Shown: one piece after another, positions 1-10,507 of the stretch
Position numbering within the stretch: position 1 is the first letter of the stretch
How the letters are laid out: each line of letters begins with the position of its first letter
Source: Lactarius indigo
Lineage: Eukaryota > Basidiomycota > Agaricomycetes > Russulales > Russulaceae
Direction: 5' to 3'
Length of the DNA: 64,000 nt
Assembly (NCBI GenBank): GCA_025766275.1
Contig: JAFKAC010000052.1
Coordinates: 248,001-312,000, forward strand
Notes under the pieces: model-generated
What the model saw: the letters and a program-made list of their open reading frames with translations, nothing else
What the model was told of the DNA's origin: nothing
The model's database searches: none
Made by a program: the position numbers and the translations under genes

Positions 1-1634
1 AGGGTTTTGAGATCTTGGAATGCCTTTTCTTCTTCGGTTCCCCAGCGCCATTTGGTGTCTTTGCGGGTGAGTTTGTTAAGGGGTCGTGCTTTAGTCGCAA
101 AACCTCGTATAAAGGGACGGTAAAAATTGCAGAAGCCGAGGAAAGAGCGGACGTCCTTAACCTTGGTTGGCGTAGGCCAATCTTTAATGCCCGAAATTTT
201 GACAGGGTCCATGTGTGTCACCCCCTTTTCAAGGATTACCCCCAGGTAATCCATGCGTGGGGAGTGGAAAAGGCATTTTTCGAGCTTGTAGTACAGATCA
301 TGCTCCGCGGATACGCGGAGAACGTCTTTGACTGCCTCGACGTGGTCTTGGAGGGAGTAATTGATTCCCGTTGCAATACCGATGTCGTCCATGTAGACTC
401 TAATTACCGTTCCACGGGCTGCATGCGTAGTTATAACGTCCCTGAATATGAAGTTCATCATGGTCTGGAACGTCGCCGGGGAATTGGTAAGGCCGAAAAA
501 CATCACCGTTGGTTCAAACAATCCATAACGCGTTTTAAATGCTGCCTTTTCTTCGTCACCCTCTTTGATGCATACGTTGTTATACCCCCATCTAACGTCA
601 AGTTTGGTATAGATATGAGCGTTACTGAGGTCAGTGATAAGATCGGAGATGAGGGGGAGTGGGTATTGGTTGCGGATAGTGACGGCGTTGATTTTTCGAT
701 AGTCTTGAACTGGTCGTAATTTTCCATCCTTCTTTTTGATAAAGAAGAATGATGAGGCGTATGGGGATTTGGAAGGTCATATATAACCCTTCTTGAGTTG
801 TTCATCGATCCATTCGCGTAGTTTCTTGTCCTCTTCTTGGGTCATGGGGTATATTTTACAGTCGATTGCGTCCGCCGTCCCTGGTTTAAATTCAATAGCA
901 TGATCCCAGGGCCTGCTGGGTGGAAACCTTTCTGATGCTTCTTCACTGAAGAGGCGTTCGAACTCGCGATATTCAGAAGGTAACTCAGCTTTGGTGGTGT
1001 ATTGTTGAGCGGCAATGGCAAGCTCCATAGCGGTTGCTCTAATTCGGCATCCTTCTTCAAATTGTTGTTTTTGTTCGTCGGTAATAACACAGGAGTGTAC
1101 TATCTCGTAGTCGTCGTCCTGGATGGTGGTTGTTGCAACCACCAATGTCGTTTTGATGTGTGGATTGATAGAACGAATGATGATGGGGAGCATATCCTCA
1201 TGGATGGCCGCTTGTGACCATTTGATGTGGGGATCATAGATGGCAAGCCAAGGATAGCCCAATATGATGTCTTCGTTGCCAATATCTGTAATAAGGAAAC
1301 GGATTTCCTTATGAATGCCTTTAGTTTGGACGTCGACATCCGTATAATGAGTGATACGCCCCGACTTATTTTCCGTGTTGTCGATATTCCATATTTTCTT
1401 TGGGACGTCTAGTAACTTGGTCCCGAGCCCCATCCTTTTTGCGAAGGAGGGTTTCATGAAGCAATGGGTTGCTCCGGAGTTGACTAATGCTCGTATGTCG
1501 GCCATTGCGTAACTGGTGCGAATTGATACTGGAACTCTCATAGAACGATAGCGAGTCATGATTACACTGTTACAGTTAACCGCCCTCACCCAGGCCGATG
1601 GGTTCAGGCGTCCTGAAAACCCTCCTTTTTCCAC
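1..1634 (-). pseudogene. Ty3/gypsy pol (protease, reverse transcriptase), inactivated and partial
   Basis: Reading leftwards, the retropepsin-like domain comes first, then the reverse transcriptase, then the start of RNase H, and the frame runs off the left edge. Visible RT landmarks are KLRPVQDYRKINAV, the YMDD catalytic box (384-395) and FLGFCNFYRPFI. Two lesions are visible. The protease active site reads NSGATHCF where the family has D-S/T-G, so the catalytic Asp is Asn. A TGA at 777-779 interrupts the conserved stretch GYI-*-PSKSPYAS, where relatives carry arginine. Pol lies in a different frame from the upstream gag and overlaps it around 1604-1634, which suggests either programmed frameshifting or a further lesion. 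The element is dead as it stands. Assignment to Ty3/gypsy is firm; the exact clade is not. Confidence 0.9.
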
Positions 1635-3601
1635 AGCTGTTGGAGGATAATGTCTTTTACGTCGTCCGACTCTCCAGCTACCCCGTTAAGCCAGTCGCTG
1701 GCGCGCTGTTGAGGGGGTACTTCTTGAACCGCCCTGGTAGCGACTTCTGGTTCTTGTTGATGATAGTCAGTATCGATGTACCGACTGGTTGATGCTTGGG
1801 GTTGGTATCCCCCTCGTGGTTGTCTACAATCGCGGGCCATGTGTCTGTCCTTTCCACAGTTATAACATGTAACTGGCCTTTGGTTATTACGTCCTCCTCC
1901 TTTCTGTAAAAATCCTCCCCTTGGTCGATATGGGGGACGAGGGACGAGTATGTCTTCAGCTCCTGCGAGTCGCCCTCGAATTCGGTCTGCAGAGGTATCC
2001 ATGGCATTCGGATCTCATAAATTTCTTGGCTGCCGTGAACTTCTTGGTGGCCCCTGCCACTGTCGTTGTTGCCGTTGCCTTCCTTGTCCCTGTCCGGGGG
2101 GAACTCCCTTGTTCAACACCGCTTTGAGATGGAGATATTGCTGTTGGCGAGTAGTAGCCGCTTCTTTCCATCCGCGGTAATTGCGGGGATTATCAAGGGT
2201 ATAGACCTTTTCATACAGGTCCTTTGGTAGCCCGCTTGCGAATAAGTCCAACGTCTGCGGATCATCGAGTCAATACTGAGCGCGACGTATCAGTTGTTCA
2301 AATTGGGTGCAATACTCATCTAGATTGCCTCCAATCATCTTGACTCCCTTCTTAAGCTCGTATTGAGCTTGTTCTTGTTCCATCGTGTTGCGAAAGCGCT
2401 GCATAAAGCTGCGCATGACTTCGTTCCATAATCCTTCACTAGTACGGGGTATACCGGCTTGTATCTGGCTGTTGAGCCAGGTAAGCATCGCCAGTACCCA
2501 TTCGCTGACGTTGACGCCTTTGATGTAGGATAGGAAAAGTAGGGCTCGTCGATAGGGTGTAGCCATGATGCCTTCATCTGCATTCATGCCCCAGTAGACG
2601 TGCCACTGAGTGAGAAATGCTTCAACTTTGGCGCGTTCTCCGTCAAATACTGTGGGTGCTTCGCCAGCTAATTTGTTACTTGGAGGGGAAACAATAGGAC
2701 CTGCACCTGGTAATCCTCCTCTCGGTGGTCCTCCTCCTGGTGGTCCTCCCGGGAATCCTCCAGGGAATCCCTCGAATCCGGGCCCTCATGATGGGGGTCC
2801 CCCTCCTCCTGGTAGGTCGCCAGGGGGTCCCCCTCCTCCACTAGGGGGGTCTGCTATGTCCGGCCCGATGGCACGGTGAATTGCTACGTCGTCTTCGGTC
2901 ATTCGATGACCAGTGTAAGGATTGATGGGAGCTAGATTTGCTCGCGATTCCTCTGCAATACGTCTTTGTTCTTCTAGGGCTATCTGATCCCTTTCTTCGG
3001 TGGTGAGTTGTACTTCCTCTCGTGTCATGGTGGCCGTTGCCATTACGACTGCTGGGCTGTGGATATGGATCACTTCGGGTTCGGGTTGATGAATGGTTAA
3101 GGACTCAGTTTGTTGTATAATGTGATCACCAATAGCCCCTAGACTAGCTTCCTCCGCAGGCGTTGTTCCTCTGCTTGGTGATTGACTCTCGGAGTCCTCT
3201 TTTCCGCTAACACCTTCGTCGGTATGTTCTTGCGCTTGTCCGTCGATGGGACCGTAATCAGCGCGGCTGTTGAGCTCTCGCGCATTGATGTCGGAGTTGT
3301 AGTTTCTTCCTGCTGGTCGTACAATGTCCCAGCGATGGTCTATGGGGTTCCAAGTAACCTCGACCCAGCAGAGATGTTTGAAATTGAACTCAACAGGTCG
3401 GAAACGGTTAGGACCGTTAAACTCTACGAAGTATCCAGTGTCTTCTCCTCGTTCTCTCCACTGAGCTGCTCCTAAGAATCTTGTAGGTACGTTGCGATCT
3501 CCTCTTCTTTCAATATGATAGGGACGGAAAGACGTCCACTGGTCTCTGGTCGAATACGCCACGTTGAAGATCTTGGTCTTAATGTTACACTCCACCGGCA
3601 T
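1604..3601 (-). pseudogene. Ty3/gypsy gag, broken by three in-frame TGA codons
   Basis: All pieces share one frame: an N-terminal region from the Met at 3601 to a stop at 2786, a retrotransposon gag core (2587-2270) with the helical RRALLFLSYIKG...QFEQLIRRAQY region, a linker (2251-2015), and a nucleocapsid part (2002-1604) with a CCHC zinc knuckle CYNCGKDRHMARDC. A Pro/Gly-rich hinge spans about 2690-2840. The three stops are all TGA and fall where an Arg codon would fit (for example before DPNAMDTSADR), so they look like CGA to TGA transitions. The gag lies directly downstream of the LTR at 3667-4090, which sets the orientation. Confidence 0.85.
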
Positions 3602-3666
3602 TAGTCCGACTTGGACTCGTGGAGGGCGTAATCGACTTAGCGAAATTTAGGCGAATGGGGAACACG

Positions 3667-4090
3667 TGTCAACCCAACGCAGGCTGAACGGGGGCACACT
3701 GGCACACTCCGCAGCGAAAGGAGTAAAGAAGAGTATCCTTGGTAGATACAAGTGGAAGTACACTTAGTCCGAGACTAAGGCAGTCAAGAGGCGAGTCAGA
3801 AGGTGGATTGAAGAAGACCAAGATGGAGACTCTTGGTCTTCTAAGTCGACTACTTATACAGATACGCGCGGGCTTTAAAGCGCCGCTGGAATAGTAAACA
3901 ACCAATAGCGTAACTAGCTCGAACCCTAGTACAGCTATCCTAGGAATGAGTCATACATGAGTCACAATCACATGTGAACTGCTATGCTGACTGATACGAT
4001 GTAAGAGTCCATGACTAATACTGATACTGGACCGTAGTCATAACCGGTCATGAGTCGTGTGTAATGAGTCATTAAGTCCATACCGTAACA
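3667..4090 (-). repeat. 5' LTR of the minus-strand Ty3/gypsy element
   Basis: Read on the minus strand the block begins TGTTACGG at 4090 and ends about TTGACA at 3667, followed by gag about 65 bp further on. It shares the start TGTTACG, a TATA-like box (about 3852-3857), a GGGTTCGAGCTA-type stretch and a stem-loop (3813-3841) with the LTRs at 4843-5295 and 60889-61398. The 3' end is less certain than the 5' end because the second LTR lies outside the window. The 5' edge abuts directly on pol sequence of another element at 4091. Confidence 0.65.
3813..3841. other. Stem-loop conserved in this LTR family
   Basis: GAAGACCAAGA (3813-3823) pairs perfectly with TCTTGGTCTTC (3831-3841) around a 7-nt loop. 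It sits shortly downstream of the TATA-like box, in the position expected for the transcript 5' end (R region). Confidence 0.7.
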
Positions 4091-4812
4091 TTGAGCGAGT
4101 TGCGGCAGCGCAGGCAGCGCTCCCTAACGACGAAGCTTACGCTGACGACAAGGATTACTACCCGGTCAGACACCCCCTCCTTCGAACGCACAGCCACCCT
4201 ACTAATCCCTGAATCACCCCATGGCTCGTTCACACCGACGGAACCGCCATGTCTCGAGGACGTGTGCAACTGCCTGGCGTCGCATTTCACACCCCCATTA
4301 CACACAACGACGACCCTGTGCAGGTCCTTGCGCCTGAAGGGTTCCAGGCGAATCAACAGCCCCATTACATTCACTTCCCCATCACTGGACCCGACGGCGT
4401 AGAAAGGAATGCCAGCCACGTTCAGATCGTCGGAGGTGCGAATCCTTTTGTGTTAGGGCTCATTCCTGGCTCCCCCCATCTCTATGGCAAACCCCTCTAT
4501 GCTCATCCGATGCTATCGGCTGCAGGACGCGCCTTCATCGCCCACAAGGATCTAGTCATCCTCGCCGCCGACAAGATCACGGACCACGCACTGAACCGCA
4601 TCGGGGATGAATCCCTAACTGTGGAAGTGACGCGCTACCGAGCGGCCGCATACGAAGAAGAGAGGCTCGCCGCCTGCATCCGCCAGCTCCAGGCCATGCG
4701 GTTGTCGGCATGGGACGACAAGAGGGACTGTATTTACCGACTGGAGAGGGCCAACGTGTTTGAAAGGATCAGTGACGAGCAGTCGACTTGGACGGCACAA
4801 GACTTTTGGTGA
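4091..4812 (+). pseudogene. C-terminal remnant of a Ty3/gypsy pol polyprotein (truncated)
   Basis: This frame matches the C-terminal 200-odd residues of the chromodomain element at 61430-64000. Shared stretches include DYYPxRH, ITPWLV, GPDGVER, GSPHxYGKPLYA, ADKITDxALNRI and IYRLERA. The frame begins abruptly at 4091 where the minus-strand element starts, has an in-frame TGA at 4210-4212, and then runs to a natural stop at 4812. Just after it a purine tract (AAAAGGGGGTGA, 4831-4842) leads into an LTR. The rest of this element presumably lies left of the window, on the other side of the nested insertion. No function is known for this C-terminal module. Confidence 0.8.
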
Positions 4813-4842
4813 GTCTGGGGTCTCACGCTGAAAAGGGGGTGA

Positions 4843-5295
4843 TGTTACGGTTACACGCATTGACCCTTACTGTACTGGTTGTGGCTACGGCAGTAAGGTA
4901 GATTAGTCACGGACTCAGGGTTTACGATAGGAGATAGGTGTTGAACGATGACTCGACCCTAGTACAGGTAGTAGTAGTACTAGGATTGCGCTACTTACGC
5001 GATACGTTGGACGCTACCTTACTGTGACTCATAGCAGCGCTTGTAAGCCTGCTCTTCTTGTATTTAAAGTAGCTGTGGAAGACCAAGATACGCCATCTTG
5101 GTCTTCTTCAATCATCACTTTCTTGTTCTCGCTTCTCCGCCTCGCCTCTATATCGGTATAGAGTGCCGCAGTTATACTAGTGTCTTTGAACATCTAGAAG
5201 GAGCCTTCGTGCCATACACCTTAGGGTGTGATCAGCTAAGTCACCAGAGTCGCCCTACCGAGCTCAAGTCGAGCTAACGCTGTGACGGTGTTACA
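4843..5295 (+). repeat. 3' LTR of the interrupted plus-strand Ty3/gypsy element
   Basis: Begins TGTTACGG immediately after the polypurine tract and ends GTGTTACA, giving TG..CA ends and a length of 453 bp. A TATA-like TATTTAAA lies at 5061-5068 and a stem-loop at 5078-5106. Confidence 0.85.
5078..5106. other. Perfect 12-bp LTR stem-loop
   Basis: GAAGACCAAGAT pairs with ATCTTGGTCTTC around the loop ACGCC, 9 nt after the TATTTAAA box. The same stem recurs in the LTRs at 3667-4090 and 60889-61398 with different loop bases. Confidence 0.8.
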
Positions 5296-5430
5296 CCATG
5301 CTCCTCCAAGTGTTCGCCGTGCACCTCCGGCGAGTAGTGAAGGCACCAACGAATTTTGGTTACCCTACTGGTGCCCTAGCACTTAGCACCGCCGCAGTAA
5401 GTTTTCACTCATATGCATATACAAGACTAA

Positions 5431-5760
5431 TTGTCCACGCAGTTGGAACGCGGCCTCACTCTCTTCAAAACTGGGGTCAATATTCAAGACGAGAAAGCCA
5501 CCAACAACACCAGCCATGCGTTCGATAACAATCCCTGGGGTGGGGTCGCGTGCCAATACTCGCAGTTGACAAGCGACCTACGTGAACGTAAATGGGTGCA
5601 AATCATGCGCATGGCTTCGGTGTACCTCGCAGATCGTGTCGGGAACTCAAATATGGAAACTCAACATTCTTCAGTCATACCGGATGGTCGTAGCAAGATT
5701 GTGGTGTCAGACGATGGGACGGATGAAGAGGTGGACATTCAGGGAGTAGGTGATTATTGA
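5431..5760 (+). CDS. Hypothetical open frame, possibly a terminal exon
   Basis: A 109-codon frame follows the LTR. A good splice acceptor (CCACGCAG, ending about 5440) precedes codons for LERGLTLFKTGV, so this could be the last exon of a gene whose 5' part was displaced by the retrotransposon insertion. The product is hydrophilic with an acidic C-terminus and matches no family I recognise. The remainder of 5296-6322 holds no supported gene, only short direct repeats of GAATCCTTGAGACTGT near 5952 and 6006. Confidence 0.25.
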   Translation: MSTQLERGLTLFKTGVNIQDEKATNNTSHAFDNNPWGGVACQYSQLTSDLRERKWVQIMRMASVYLADRVGNSNMETQHSSVIPDGRSKIVVSDDGTDEEVDIQGVGDY

Positions 5761-6322
5761 ATGCCGAGGCATGGCGCAACCCAGGTAGGGGAGTGGCATG
5801 GGAATGGAAGGGTGGGACCATTGGGCGCGAAAGGGTGACGGTGACGGCGCATCCTCACATGTATGCCGGAGGGTGTTATGTATATAGAACCACAGATACC
5901 AGTAGTACATAAATACACGAGCATTGGTCTGGATATATGACTGCCAGTATCTGTACATGAATCCTTGAGACTGTATGGAACAAACGTGACTGGCGGCCAT
6001 CTGCATGAATCCTTGAGACTGTTCTTGAGACTGTACTTATGACTGGCAGTGTTTCTGTATGTATACTCTTCGATCCTGGACAGACAACTGAACGGACATG
6101 CAAGATCTGTATTCACATCTGTATCTACATCTGGATACAACTGGGATGTGTCAGTTGCCAGTTGGCTGGTCTGGCTCGGTCAGGATCATTCTGCATCCAG
6201 ACATGATTCTGGCAGACTGTCATGCTGGCTCCAGTACCCCCAGTACCTCCCAGGGCCTCAGAAAAAATGCTGATGCGCTCACCCTATTACCATCATTTCA
6301 ACCCATTCTGGTGGATATCGCA

Positions 6323-9057
6323 ATGCCCAGACGCACAAGGCGCAGGAGTGACCCCGAACGAGGAGAACAGCTATCTCTTGGTAAATCTTAGATCACCTCT
6401 TTTCCAACAAGTATTCATGGACCAAAAGATGGGGTACGGGAAGAGTCGCGGTCTGGGACTCCTGGAAGACGTTTGGAACCTGGTGCGTATATTGTGTCAT
6501 TGAATACGTGGCGATCTAACTAGTCGGTGATTCGTTGCAGACGCAGGCCTGGGAGGGGGAGCAATGAACAATTCTTCAGATGGCCCAGCTCAAAGCGAGC
6601 GCAAGGACTTCGATGATGGTGCCAATGCCCTCTGGTCTCTTTACAGCAAAGAGGCTCAAGCCCACGATGAAGCACTGTTCCAAGGTCTGTTAGCAGATAT
6701 GAGTGGAGTCCCCACATTCGTGCGTGTATACTCTCGTGTTCAGCGTAAACTCGAATTTACCTGCGTCTCCACAGGCCGGCTTGTTTGCTGCCGTTATCAC
6801 TTCCTTCCTCATCGACGGTCTTAAGAATCTGCAACCTGATCCTGCACAACAATCGGTATACTATCAGCAGCAATCGGTCGCGATGCTCGCCCAGATCTCA
6901 CAGCAGATCGCATCTATCGCCCCACAGGTCTCTGTCCCATCCACCCCCCCACCACCTTACCCAATATTCCACCCCTCAAAGGCAAACGTGGCAATGAACT
7001 CTTTCTGGCTCGTCGGCCTCATTCACAGCTTGGTTGCAGCGTTTTGTGCAACTTTCGTTCAACAGGGAGTTCGGTCCCATCTGCAAATCTTTCAGCGGTA
7101 CGATCAACCTCTGAAGCGAGCGCGGTTTCGACAATTTTTTTTCGATGCTACCTGGTCAGCGCAGTCGGTGGCGTCAACAGCCACTGCTACGATCCGTTCC
7201 TCGCTCGTCCTATTTTTTTTAGGCTTGGGCATTTCCATGTTCGATGTCAATACAACTATTGGCATCGTCACGGTCGTTTTCATCATTATTTTTCTTTTAT
7301 CCTCCTATGGCACTCCTGGGACTCAAGACGTTTACCTAACCTATTTCTTTGGATTATCTACCTATGTGGAAGTATCTAGAGAACGGAAGGTGATGGAGGG
7401 GGACGATGAATGCAAAGACCGTGATGTGCGCGCCGTCCAATGGTTGATCGATAGGACCATGGCAAACGCTGAGATGGAACCATTCGTGTCTGCGATCCCT
7501 GGCGCTTTCAACACTGAATGGGGCCAGGATGTCTGGAGAGAGGTCTCCTATCGGACGCACGACACGTCAGAGTCTCCACCCGCTGGTCGTCAAGTCTCTC
7601 TCACATCTCACTCTACACCTCCGCTAGAAGGAGCCGCCATTTCTCGATGCGTCCGCTACCTTTTCGAGACCTGCAACCATCACAGTCATTTCGGAAGCGA
7701 GGAGGCAAGACATAGGCGCATGCGCGTATGCGTTGAGGCTGCGGCCGCGCTTGTATGCCATCTCGATTATCGACTGGACTGGTTTGGAGAAGTTGGCAAG
7801 GTGGTCAGCGAAATAGGCCAGATTGAAAGGGTCAATTCACCGACGACCACATCCGATACATCGTTCATTATACGCTGGACGTGCCTCTCACTCATGGTCA
7901 TTCAGCGGATACTGGGACAAAACCGGCTACAGGTGCTCGCCGGGTACGCGGCGAACGAACTGGTACACTTTCAATCGGAATACGGGCCACCGAACGAGAC
8001 GGGGAGGGAGGGCGCTCCGAGTATCGATGAATCTCTCCAGACAGCATGGGATTGCGTTGAGGACCTACGTCAAGCATTCTCGCCCTGGCCCCAGGAGGGG
8101 ACCAAAGAGCAAGCCGAAGAGACCTTACGAAACCGCGAGCAACAGATTTCAGCATTGGAGCGCATTCAAGTCGAAGCGGATGATATGAAAACCGTCGACC
8201 AAGATATCTCTCTTTATCAAGACGCGATATATAACGCCACTTACGGGTTGATTCGACAACTTCTCTGTGTATCATTCGTTGGGGCTCAACAGTCCAAACC
8301 CTCACTGATAAGCGGTGTTTTCAATGCGCCTGTCACAGGTAGCGCTCTACTCACCTCGCAGTTGATATTCCCGGGACAACAGCTTAAAGCGTTGGCGAGA
8401 TTTGGCCGAAAGCTTCGTGAAGTCCTGGATGGTCAAGTTTCCGAGGGGTACGAGGAAGTGGTTGAGAGCCTGAAATCTGTTGACAAAGTCCCTGTTGCTC
8501 TACGTCGACCCAATGGTTTGATGAGACGGCAATTGTGGCGTCTGCTCGATCTGCGCGACGGCGGTGGTCTTGGATTTACCGTCGAACTTTTCTTCCTCTC
8601 CCTTCGACGACTTCTATCTATATCTTCTTTGGACGAACAAAACAGCGTCTTCTACACTGGTACGTTCAAGGTTATCACGTCCCACTGGACGGAGGGCAAG
8701 GAGTCGCTCGGGACGCAATAAATCTTGCTTAATATCATTTGCGACCTGATTATCCCAGGCCGTGGGATCTTCTCGGATTTTTCGTATCCAGAGTCTATCA
8801 CAACCATGCTCCTTGACGTGACAGGCAATGTGCTTCGAGGATACATGGGCCAAGATGAGCATATCCGTGATGCTGTGCGGGAGATTGAGAGCGCCGACCC
8901 AGATGAGTATGTCCGTGATGGTGTACGGGAGATTGAGGACGCCAAGACGAGCCAGATGGACAGGAGGGAATTGCAGCGCAGGGCATTGGCGGCTATTGCA
9001 CGATCCCGTGGTAGTCTAGAGCATCTCGAACCCGATGATGTAGGTTCCGTAGGCTAG
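6323..9057 (+). pseudogene. DUF6535 membrane protein, array copy 1, with one nonsense codon
   Basis: Four exons: 6323-6380, 6429-6482, 6541-6719 and 6775-9057. All frames and splice phases close. The protein would be 857 residues, but a TAA at 8719-8721 stops it after 745; the frame continues cleanly to the family's usual C-terminus. The N-terminal DUF6535 region carries ALWSLYSKEAQAHDE, AGLFAAVITSFLID, NLQPDPAQQSVYYQQQ and several membrane segments (about residues 98-112, 175-195 and two between 240 and 290). The function of DUF6535 proteins is unknown. The C-terminus holds two imperfect copies of a short acidic repeat (HIRDAVREIESA, YVRDGVREIEDA). It could still yield a truncated, membrane-anchored protein. 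It converges on phosphatase relic A. Confidence 0.75.
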
Positions 9058-9426
9058 AGTCACGGGCTTCCTACTTTTGTATGACTGTGAACTAGAAACA
9101 TCATGGAGACGCATTCTGTAACGATAACAACTTCTTGCGATCACTAAGTCCATCCCGCTCTAAGCTAGTTTAATACATGTTAAATTGGGCAGATAGAGAG
9201 GGCCGTCTTCATCTCAAGACCTGCGCAGATAGGGTGGATGGCCTGCAGCAAAGATGTCCAGATACCAGCCGATCTCATACCAAGAGGTGTGAACGTGTAT
9301 TTTCATGCTGGCACCGCGGTACAGTATACATCAGCATCAGTTTTAAAATAACAAATCCAAGTCCTACACATGACAACCAAACATTAGCTAAACGAGCAGA
9401 ATCAGCAAACCAAAACCATTCGCACG

Positions 9427-10275
9427 TCGCGTGTAGTCCGCTCCTCGAGCTAGAAGAAGCGTTGCAACGTCCACAAGAAGCGCCCCGAGCACCGTGGCAC
9501 CGACCATGCCCTCCCTAGCGCCAGCAGCGCCGTTACGGCTTCCACTGGACGAGTTGGAGATGCCGCGGCAACGCGCGGGCCGAGCCACGGCACGGTCTTG
9601 CCTTGCGCAGCCAGTGAGGGCTGACTGGCGCGGGAGCTTTGGCAGTCACGGTGGTGACGCTGGTGTCGACGCCTGATGCGGCAAACACGGGACCAACGCC
9701 CGCGCCAACAGCGAACGTGTTTAACAGTGACGGGCACGTAGTGCTGCACGTTGAGTGGGCCTGGGATCGTGCTGGTGGTTTTCGTCAGCGGGATGTCGGC
9801 GATGGAGACGTCGAGGTTGGTGTAGCTTGTCGCATTGAAAATGAAGGGGTAGACGTCCAAAAGGTTCCTGTGGGACGGAAATTAGCTTGAGGAATTGGGG
9901 AGACGTAGGACGTACTTGCTCGTGCTGTCGCAACTAAGCGACCCGAGACTCCAATTTGCCTCCACGGTGGAGAGTGTGGAGTAGTGCGTGTAGTAGGTCG
10001 AGTCGACCGTCCCGCGAATACTCGGCGACGACACCTCCAGCAGGGTGACAGTGTATGTCTCAGTCTCGTCGAAGGTGATCTTGCAGTTGGTATTGTTGAG
10101 CAATAGGACTAGCCGGTAATCGACTCACTAGCCCGCAAGTCAATGGTGGTACCATGGCAATCATTGGGGGTCACAACCACGGAGGGAGAGCCGAGGCATT
10201 AGCGTATTAACATCAGGAGCAAAGTCGTTGAAGTTGCGATGGCATGCAAGGCGGAATGCAACCGAGGCAACCGAA
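9427..10275 (-). pseudogene. Acid phosphatase relic A (3' part only)
   Basis: Minus-strand matches to the intact gene at 23397-25098 include FDETETYTV, RGTVDSTYYTHYSTLSTVEANW and FNATSYTNLDVSIADIPLT, then the Gly/Ala-rich GPI-type tail without its stop codon. The first three exons are absent and frameshifts occur after PLNVQHYVPVTV and inside the tail. It lies tail to tail with DUF6535 copy 1. The rest of the spacer up to 10507 shows only unit-border sequence. Confidence 0.75.
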
Positions 10276-10507
10276 AGGCTCACGTGTTTTTTTCCCACAC
10301 GCCACTTGCCTTTTTCTATTGCAACTTCAGGTTGGTTGCGTAAGCCACAATCTAAGCAGACGACCTCATTGAGATCTTTGACCCGGATCAGCTGACCTGA
10401 ACTGATCCGGCTGACTATGACCCAATTGGCATGTACAGTACAGCATGAGGCAGCGTATCATAAGCTGCACTTTAGCTTGAACTCCCTCCACCATTCTAGT
10501 AGATATC

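Noticed and set aside
15..719. 234-codon plus-strand frame at the left edge
   Set aside because: The opposite strand encodes reverse transcriptase with YMDD and other landmarks, so this is its shadow.
5754..6140. Minus-strand frames upstream of the array
   Set aside because: No motif; low-complexity Thr/Ser/His composition driven by short direct repeats.
6564..6824. MNNSS-type Met as the start of DUF6535 proteins
   Set aside because: In copy 2 this codon is TTG and in copy 4 ACG, while upstream exons with a conserved basic N-terminus join in frame, so the real start is the upstream ATG.
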